From the NCBI GenBank assembly GCA_012032855.1, contig JAAUQA010000225.1, positions 1 to 5,920 of the forward strand: a DNA stretch of 5,920 nucleotides, written 5' to 3'. Shown one piece after another: positions 1 through 4,133 of the stretch. Each line of letters starts with the position of its first letter. Positions within the stretch are counted from its first letter, which is position 1. Origin of the DNA: Candidatus Competibacteraceae bacterium. Lineage in GTDB: Bacteria > Pseudomonadota > Gammaproteobacteria > Competibacterales > Competibacteraceae. Under the pieces are notes generated by a model, which was not told where the DNA came from, searched no databases, and saw nothing but the letters and a program-made list of their open reading frames with translations. A program made the position numbers and the translations under genes.

Positions 1-261
1 GTCAATGACAGCTGGGAGTGGAACGTTACGAAAACCCTTGCAGATGCGGCTTATACAGACAACGTTGATGCTCAGCTTGGAAGTGCTGAAGTAGCACTGC
101 GCGGTTGTCTGAATCAGGTCGAGCAAACCCAGCGCAAGTTCTCGACCACTAACGTTGATCGGGCGATTCAGCACTGCGCCTCGGCAAGCGACGCTTTTGC
201 CGCCGCCCGCGATCAGGTAAGACGCCTACCCTCCGGATCTGCGACTGACATAAAGCGCTAA
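1..261 (+). CDS. C-terminal part of an unrecognised protein
   Basis: An open frame runs from the left edge (frame 1) to TAA at 259-261, giving 86 residues with no start codon needed inside the window, so this is the 3' end of a longer gene. The composition looks protein-like: polar, rich in Ala, Asp, Gln and Thr, with two Cys (in RGCLNQ and QHCASA) and a probable alpha-helical stretch around SASDAFAAARDQVRR. I see no signal peptide, membrane segment or catalytic motif in this part and do not recognise a family. It is convergent with the vapC gene, whose stop is at 417, and is followed by a likely terminator. Base composition is less GC-rich than the nap genes. That it is coding is inferred from the open frame to the edge, the terminator position and sensible composition; function is unknown. 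Confidence 0.55.
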   Translation, partial: VNDSWEWNVTKTLADAAYTDNVDAQLGSAEVALRGCLNQVEQTQRKFSTTNVDRAIQHCASASDAFAAARDQVRRLPSGSATDIKR

Positions 262-284
262 AGCTGCTGTTGGTGTGAAATTGC

Positions 285-319
285 AGCCAGGGTTGATGGA
301 ATCGACCCCGGTTTTGCTT
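285..319 (+). terminator. Probable intrinsic terminator after the left-edge gene
   Basis: A hairpin can form from 287-296 with 302-311: CC-A-GGGTTGA pairs with TCGACCC-C-GG around a 5-nt loop (TGGAA). It has one A/C mismatch and one G-U wobble, and A285-T313 and G286-T312 can extend it. It is followed directly by TTTT at 312-315 and then GCTTGTT. It lies 23-26 bp after the stop codon of the + strand gene, where a terminator is expected. The T tract is interrupted, so efficiency is uncertain. The rest of 262-416 shows no gene I can support on either strand. Confidence 0.5.
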
Positions 320-416
320 GTTGGAGGTGTGAGCCCGCATTCATCACTGGCCAATCATCATCCGCGCACTCCTTGCGGTGAATCCTTGAACGCAATTCAT
401 TTGTCATCCATTGACT

Positions 417-833
417 TCACAGCGGCTCAAGCCAGTTTTCCAGGGCAAGATCGGGAACTCGACAGAACTCAGCAATGTTATTGGTCACCAATGAGGCTTG
501 CAGAGATTGTGCGTGCGCAGCGATCAGGGTGTCCAGAGAACCTATCGGCGTACCTTTTACCCTTAAATGGGCGCGGATGGGACCATAAATCGCAGCGGCA
601 TGTTCATCGAAGGCTGCAGCTTCGAACTGGGCGAGAAAGAGTTCGAGGTTACCTTGATTGGCTGCACGCCGCCGGCTCGCGGCAATACCGTAGCGCAACT
701 CGGCCAACGTGATTGCAGAGATAAGCACCTCACCATAGTTCAGACCATCCATGCGTTGCAGAATGTTTTCGTGTCCGGGTCGGCAATTTAGCAGATAGAT
801 ACAACTGTCTGTATCTAATAGGAAACGCGTCAC
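417..833 (-). CDS. vapC: VapC-family PIN-domain ribonuclease toxin
   Basis: 138-residue toxin, the usual length for VapC. PIN-domain toxins are Mg2+-dependent endoribonucleases (several cut initiator tRNA or the 23S rRNA loop) and are held inactive by VapB. The PIN core is visible: the N-terminal strand FLLDTDSCIYLL with acidic D7 and D9, E45 in LAELRYG, D101 in GSLDTLIAAHA, and the C-terminal VTNNIAEF with N118/N119 and E122 where a further Asp or Asn is usual. The gene therefore looks catalytically intact. The start is GTG at 833-831, overlapping the vapB stop by 4 nt (GTGA), so translation is probably coupled; I see no strong ribosome binding site of its own. The stop is TGA at 419-417. 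The cellular target is not predictable from sequence. Family assignment is secure. Confidence 0.93.
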   Translation of the reverse strand: MTRFLLDTDSCIYLLNCRPGHENILQRMDGLNYGEVLISAITLAELRYGIAASRRRAANQGNLELFLAQFEAAAFDEHAAAIYGPIRAHLRVKGTPIGSLDTLIAAHAQSLQASLVTNNIAEFCRVPDLALENWLEPL

Positions 834-1057
834 GTAAAGTCACGTTCTTGCTGGTCTTGTAGTGAATCTCGTTCTATGTCCGGTTGACCGATTTCATCCA
901 GAAGCGCTGCTAAATCGGCTGCTGAATAGCGCTTGGGAATCAGCATTACGACACCTCCGACCTTTTTGATGATGACCTCATCGTCTTGGAAGCGATATTC
1001 CTTGGGTAAACGAACTGCTTGGCTGTTACCGTTGGTGAAAATACGTGCTGTCTGCAT
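830..1057 (-). CDS. vapB: VapB-family antitoxin (AbrB/MazE-like swapped hairpin)
   Basis: 75-residue antitoxin. The N-terminal half, beginning MQTARIFTNGNSQAVRLPKEYRF, is the classical VapB DNA-binding swapped-hairpin barrel, with the NGNSQAVRLPK signature at about residues 9-19. The C-terminal half (about 45-75) is acidic and Gln-rich, as expected for the unstructured tail that wraps round and blocks the VapC active site. The ATG start at 1057-1055 is supported by a GGAG ribosome binding site at 1069-1066, 8 nt upstream. It overlaps vapC by 4 nt. VapB-VapC complexes normally repress their own promoter by binding palindromes near the -10, and such palindromes lie just upstream here (1078-1100). 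Nothing is missing or odd in the protein. Confidence 0.93.
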   Translation of the reverse strand: MQTARIFTNGNSQAVRLPKEYRFQDDEVIIKKVGGVVMLIPKRYSAADLAALLDEIGQPDIERDSLQDQQERDFT

Positions 1058-1065
1058 GGCTGGCG

Positions 1066-1100
1066 CTCCATGTTTTTATGTACATCCGAAGTATATACTT
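1066..1100 (-). promoter_or_regulatory. vapBC leader: -10 candidate, operator-like palindromes and ribosome binding site
   Basis: Reading the - strand, TATACT (1095-1090) matches a sigma-70 -10 box at 5 of 6 positions; 17 bp upstream only a poor -35 (TTTCAG) is seen. The -10 lies within a perfect 12-bp palindrome, AAGTATATACTT (1089-1100). A second perfect palindrome, ATGTACAT (1078-1085), has its centre 13 bp away. Paired palindromes overlapping the promoter suit autoregulation by VapB-VapC. The ribosome binding site GGAG is at 1069-1066. The palindromes are seen directly; their role as operators is inferred. Confidence 0.5.
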
Positions 1101-1150
1101 TTTTCGGCGCCACTGAAACGAGTTACGCAGGGAATAGCCATCCTTGAAAA

Positions 1151-1314
1151 TTACTGAGTGAGTCCCTGAAAGCTGTTCTCCACCAAAGGCTTGACCAAAG
1201 CAATGTGAGTAACTGTGGTAACGTCCAAGGCAAGTCGGCGCACCAATCGCGGAAATATGATCTAGCCTCAAGAGAGCTTGCCCATTGGTGAATCTGCTTG
1301 GCGGTGACTCTCAT
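1151..1314 (-). pseudogene. Chimeric remnant: N-terminus of an unknown gene fused to the napB 3' end
   Basis: An ATG at 1314-1312 overlaps the last base of the upstream toxin's stop (TGATG), preceding a typical-looking N-terminus, MRVTAKQIHQWASSLEARSYF. In the given frame it then loses sense. Adding one base at the GG of 1251-1252 (CC on the - strand) gives FPRLVRRLALDVTTVTHIAL, which runs on in frame into VKPLVENSFQGLTQ and TAA at 1153-1151. The last part is the C-terminus of NapB (VKPLVENSFQG in the intact gene). The first part resembles, from memory, the N-termini of large uncharacterised proteins that start with a similar TAKQ...WA...EAR...LP.LVRRL pattern; I cannot name that family with confidence. 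What is seen is a fused, frame-disrupted fragment of about 54 residues. That it is the scar of an insertion or deletion is inference. Confidence 0.6.
1164..1196 (-). repeat. Direct repeat, distal copy of the napB 3' end
   Basis: These 33 bp match 1951-1983 in the same orientation at 32 of 33 positions, including 29 perfect bases (1164-1192). The single difference (1193 against 1980) changes the Val codon GTT to GTC in the napB reading, so it is silent. Just outside, both copies also share an ATTACT-x-AGT block on the left (1150-1159 and 1933-1942), offset by 4 nt. The two copies lie 787 bp apart and enclose the Phd/RelE module. Confidence 0.9.
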
Positions 1315-1589
1315 CAATACACCTCGTCATGAGTGCTGATGTCGAGCAAGATAATTTCTTGCTGCGTGACCTTCACCGTCAAAACTATTCGATAACTGTG
1401 TGTAATGCTGACAGCTTGAAGCCCGACGAGCTTGCCGGTTAACCCGTGGATTTTGAGTTTCGGCTCGAATGGACTCTGTCGCAGCTGCTCCAAGGTGTTC
1501 TTGAAGTGCGTTTTAAGGTTCGGATGTTTACGCAGAAACTTGCGGGCACGCCGCTCGAAATGCCGAGTCGTGACCAGGGTGAAGGTCAT
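1314..1589 (-). CDS. RelE/StbE-family mRNA interferase toxin
   Basis: 91-residue toxin of the RelE/ParE superfamily; members of this branch cleave mRNA, usually on the ribosome. The N-terminal helical hairpin (about 10-38) is basic, RRARKFLRKHPNLK. The core is LKIHGLTGKLVGLQAVSITHSYRIVL, with Arg at R67 in the YRIVL strand, and the end is LLDISTHDEVY, with H87 and a final Tyr at Y91, the usual closing motif of this group. Length is normal and nothing is truncated. The ATG at 1589-1587 overlaps the antitoxin stop (ATGA), and a GAGG ribosome binding site lies within the last antitoxin codons. Its own TGA overlaps the ATG of the chimeric remnant downstream. The exact subfamily name (RelE, StbE or YafQ-like) cannot be fixed by eye, so I give no symbol. 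Confidence 0.88.
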   Translation of the reverse strand: MTFTLVTTRHFERRARKFLRKHPNLKTHFKNTLEQLRQSPFEPKLKIHGLTGKLVGLQAVSITHSYRIVLTVKVTQQEIILLDISTHDEVY

Positions 1590-1858
1590 TCATCCTCGTC
1601 CCGTTCGAGACGCTGCATCAGGTCTTCGACATTGTCGTAACGGGTTACCCGGTCTGCTTTCACATCTTCCAGTGAAGCACGGATGCTGAAAAGAGTCGCG
1701 TTCTGTTCAGCCTCCAGCAATTCCTGAAAGCGTTCTTCGGTCATCACAACATACTGAGGACGGTTGTTTTTGATGATATGCACAGGGCCTTCCCCCAGTG
1801 CGTCGTCTACCGCGGAAATACCGCAGCGTTTGATTTCTTGGGCGGGGATGCTGTTCAT
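1586..1858 (-). CDS. Phd/YefM-family antitoxin
   Basis: 90-residue antitoxin. The N-terminal DNA-binding and dimerisation region (about 1-50) holds the family pattern: MNSIPAQEIKRCGISAVDDAL followed by GPVHIIKNNRPQYVVMTEERFQELLEAE. The C-terminal part (about 55-90) is charged and helical and ends ERDEDE, suited to binding the basic RelE-type toxin encoded next. I chose ATG at 1858-1856 because a GGAA ribosome binding site (1868-1865) lies 6 nt upstream of it; an in-frame TTG at 1864-1862 would directly abut that site. It overlaps the toxin by 4 nt (ATGA), the usual arrangement for coupled antitoxin-toxin translation. A promoter with repeated TACT/AGTA half-sites lies just upstream, fitting autoregulation. 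Confidence 0.9.
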   Translation of the reverse strand: MNSIPAQEIKRCGISAVDDALGEGPVHIIKNNRPQYVVMTEERFQELLEAEQNATLFSIRASLEDVKADRVTRYDNVEDLMQRLERDEDE

Positions 1859-1882
1859 TACCAATTCCAGTACCTTATTCGA

Positions 1883-1916
1883 TACTCAGTAGAATACTAG
1901 AAAAGACAACGGTCAA
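1883..1916 (-). promoter_or_regulatory. Promoter and operator-like half-sites for the Phd/RelE pair
   Basis: On the - strand TTGACC (1916-1911, 5 of 6 matches to the -35 consensus) is separated by 17 bp from TCTACT (1893-1888, 4 of 6 matches to the -10). Over the -10, three alternating half-sites are seen on the + strand: TACT (1883-1886), AGTA (1888-1891) and TACT (1895-1898). They make two overlapping inverted repeats with 1-nt and 3-nt centres. This layout suits repression by the antitoxin or the complex. I find no intrinsic terminator between napB and this promoter, so read-through from nap is possible. Confidence 0.5.
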
Positions 1917-1937
1917 TAATTATCGTTCCTTCATTAC

Positions 1938-2414
1938 TCAGTCTGTCAAACCCTGAAAGCTGTTCTCCACCAAAGGCTTAACCTCCGCCTGCGGCACGTG
2001 GCATTGCGTACACACATAACGAGCCCCTTCCACCTGCTGCGCAACTTTTTCGGGCGCACTACGCAGATCGGTGTAATGACTAGCCGGCATGGGGGTTACC
2101 AAGACTTTGTCCTTTTGGTCCCTGAATTGCTGGTAATCGTGGCAACCCAGGCACAGATTATTCTCCCTGGTGACCGGCAAAAACAGGTCGATGGCGTGGG
2201 GAATCTGCGGCGGCACGCCGGGATAAGCCTGCGGGAGATTATCAACGGTGCCGGGAAACGCTTCGTTGTAAGAAAACGCTTGAGGGACAGGCACATCGAA
2301 CACGCTGGATTTCTCCAAACCCATCTCATCGGCTGGGATGGGCTCATCGGCTTGGCCAATGGAAGTCATAGCAATCAGCACGAGCAAGACATTCAATAAA
2401 GCGATTCGGTTCAT
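1938..2414 (-). CDS. napB: NapB, dihaem c-type cytochrome subunit of periplasmic nitrate reductase
   Basis: 158-residue precursor of the small electron-transfer subunit that passes electrons to NapA in the periplasm. A Sec signal peptide is clear (MNRIALLNVLLVLIAMTSIGQA, cleavage probably after A22). Two haem-c motifs are present, CLGCH (C88-C91-H92) and CTQCH (C135-C138-H139). The likely distal ligands are H73 (PPQIPH) and H113 (ASHY), and VPQAEVKP after the second haem is the NapB hallmark. The ATG at 2414-2412 is chosen because of the signal peptide and a ribosome binding site at 2427-2423; an upstream in-frame extension would spoil the signal peptide. It starts 5 bp after the napH stop. 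It is the only nap gene here that reads intact. Its 3' end is duplicated at 1164-1196. napC does not follow. Confidence 0.95.
   Translation of the reverse strand: MNRIALLNVLLVLIAMTSIGQADEPIPADEMGLEKSSVFDVPVPQAFSYNEAFPGTVDNLPQAYPGVPPQIPHAIDLFLPVTRENNLCLGCHDYQQFRDQKDKVLVTPMPASHYTDLRSAPEKVAQQVEGARYVCTQCHVPQAEVKPLVENSFQGLTD
1951..1983 (-). repeat. Direct repeat, copy within the napB 3' end
   Basis: This is the native copy inside the intact napB gene, coding for VKPLVENSFQG near the C-terminus. It matches 1164-1196 at 32 of 33 positions in the same orientation. After the repeat the two sequences diverge: this copy ends GLTD and TGA, the distal copy ends GLTQ and TAA. Confidence 0.9.
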
Positions 2415-2419
2415 GAGTT

Positions 2420-3351
2420 TTACCCCTGGCGATTTTCCAGCAGGGAAGCGGTAGGATGACGATGGATGTGGGCGCGCCAGTCGAAACTCAAGGTGCCTTC
2501 CGGGCAAACCGGCACACAGCGCCCACAGTTGGTACATTCTCCGGAGGCGATCAGTCCCGCCTCAGCGGCTTGTTTCAGATTCAGCACCTGCGGTTCGGGA
2601 CAGACCTTGGCGCATTCTCCGCAATGGGTGCAAGTCGGGGCATCGAAACGCACCCGTAGCGGTGCAACTTTCCCCACCACCGCATAGAACGCCCCCAGCG
2701 GACACAAATGGCCACACCAACCGTGCTTCAAAATCAACACATCGAACAGCAACACGCCCAGCACCGCCGTCCAACCCCAGCCGATGCCGTACAGCAATTC
2801 CCGATGCACCATGCCGATCGGGCTGATCCACTCGAAAGCGGCCACGCCGGTGAGCAATGACAGGATTAAGGTCAACCCCAACACCGCATAACGTAGATGG
2901 CGGCCCAAATGAATAGCGTCGCGGATGCCGAGCCGCGTATGCAGCCAACCTGCCAAATCGGTCACCATATTGACAGGGCAGACCCACGAGCACCACACCC
3001 GCCCGCCTAGCACCCCATAGCAAGTAGTACGATCAGCGCACCGATCAGCACTTCGGTCTGCACCCAATGCCCCGTGAATAGAATTTGCAAAACGGCGAAG
3101 GGATCGGCCATGGGAATCAGGCCCACCACTTCGGAACTGCTGAGATTGCCGCTCAGCAGCGGTTGTCCGGCAATCTGCCAAGCCCAATGCAGCGAGCCGA
3201 AAAACAACAGCAGCACGCCGATCTGACACACGCGCCGCAAAATCAGAAAACGCCATACCCACAATTTGCCGCGCCAATCGGCAGGCAACACGAACGGGCG
3301 TACCGGCCGCCCGTTGGGACCGAGCCTAGGGTCACTTGCGCTATCGATCAC
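2420..3351 (-). CDS. napH: NapH, membrane iron-sulfur quinol-oxidising subunit (one frameshift as given)
   Basis: Polytopic inner-membrane protein that with NapG takes electrons from quinol toward periplasmic nitrate reductase. As given, the frame from GTG 3351 stops at 3007 after LIVLLAMGC. Adding one G to the 4-G run at 3016-3013 joins LLAMG to VLGGRVWCSWVCP and yields 310 residues ending at TAA 2422-2420. The corrected protein has hydrophobic segments near 36-54, 102-115, 153-173 and 192-208. Two conserved CxxxCP motifs are present (C121/C125 and C213/C217, in WCGHLCP), plus two C-terminal [4Fe-4S] motifs (C241-C244-C247-C251 and C273-C276-C279-C283). The GTG start overlaps the napG stop (GTGA), with GAGG at 3362-3359, 7 nt upstream. 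Identity is secure; whether the shift is a sequencing error or a real mutation is not decided. Confidence 0.9.
2423..2427 (-). promoter_or_regulatory. napB ribosome binding site
   Basis: AGGGG on the - strand lies 8 nt before the ATG at 2414, just upstream of the napH stop codon (2422-2420). It settles the napB start against longer in-frame options that lack both a ribosome binding site and a sensible N-terminus. Confidence 0.65.
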
Positions 3352-4117
3352 AGCCCGTCCTCGTTCAAATAATCCAGGCCAGGTGCGGCGGCGGGTGGCG
3401 TAACGCCTTGCGAAGCGCCTTGCGAGGGCGTGAAGTGTTCGGTGATCGGCGTTTCCACCGTCCAGCCCAATCGATAATGCTCGCCCATCTTGCCTTGTAC
3501 CAGTTCGGGTGGCACCACCTTGATGGCGGCTTCCTGAGTCGGACAGACTTTCTCGCAGACGCCGCAGCCGGTGCAGTGGTCGCTATGCACCACCGGCACG
3601 AACAGTGCGTGCTTGCTGAGTTGACGGGGGTGATGTTCGATGCTGATCGCCGCACCCTGCAACGGGCATTCCCGGTGACAGATTTCACAGCGCAACCCTT
3701 GCCAGGACAGGCAGTTTTCCGGGTCGATCACCGCCAAGCCCATGCGCGCAGCGGCGATCGTTTCCAGCTCCGGATTCAACGCCCCGGTGGGACAAGCCTG
3801 CTGGCAGGGAATATCGGGACACATGTAACACGGGATTTCCCGCGGCGTGAAATACGGTGTACCGATGGGAATGGCGGTTCCCGCCGCCGCCAAATCGAGG
3901 GTATCGAAAGGACAGGCGCGCACGCATTGACCGCACTTGATGCACAGCGCGTTGAAATCGTCATCGCCGCGTGCGCCCGGCGGACGCAGCGCGTACCGGG
4001 TAGCCTGCGCCTGCTGCTGCAATAGATACGCCCACAGCAAGCCGCCGGTGGCCGCCAGGGCCGATCCCTGCCCCAACTTGGTGAAGAATCGGCGCGCGCC
4101 GGGTTGTGCGATTTCAT
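3348..4117 (-). CDS. napG: NapG, Tat-exported four-[4Fe-4S] ferredoxin-type subunit (one frameshift as given)
   Basis: Periplasmic electron carrier partnering NapH. The ATG at 4117-4115, with AGGG at 4129-4126 (8 nt upstream), begins MKSHNP but the given frame then loses homology. Adding one C to the CCC run at 4103-4101 gives MKSHNPGARRFFTKLGQG, a twin-arginine signal (R9-R10-F-F) followed by a hydrophobic stretch to about residue 33. The full protein is then 256 residues. Four cluster motifs follow: C59-C62-C65-C69; C97-C100-C105-C109; C136-C144-C147-C151; C182-C185-C188-C192. The stop is TGA at 3350-3348, overlapping napH. Without correction the longest in-frame start would be TTG at 4076, losing the Tat motif, which argues for a missing base. 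The tail after about residue 225 is Pro/Ala-rich and longer than I remember for E. coli NapG. Confidence 0.9.
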
Positions 4118-4133
4118 AGCGGCGGCCCTGTAC

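Noticed and set aside
275..712. A 145-codon open frame on the + strand opposite vapC
   Set aside because: Overlaps the terminator hairpin and lies mostly antisense to the intact vapC; no recognisable motifs.
797..816. Inverted repeat AGATAC/GTATCT inside the start of vapC
   Set aside because: It lies in codons of the conserved DTDSCIY segment and is explained by coding constraint; there is no promoter context.
1076..1141. A 21-codon frame starting MAIPCVTRF between the remnant and vapB
   Set aside because: The AAGG sequence is too close to its ATG to serve as a ribosome binding site, it runs through the vapBC promoter palindromes, and it matches nothing I know.
2415..2537. A 41-residue N-terminal extension of NapB
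   Set aside because: It overlaps the napH 3' end, is Arg-rich and would bury the signal peptide; the ATG at 2414 has a good ribosome binding site.
3336..4025. A 229-codon open frame on the + strand opposite napG
   Set aside because: Antisense to the four [4Fe-4S] motifs of NapG; Arg/His-rich shadow without a ribosome binding site or family features.
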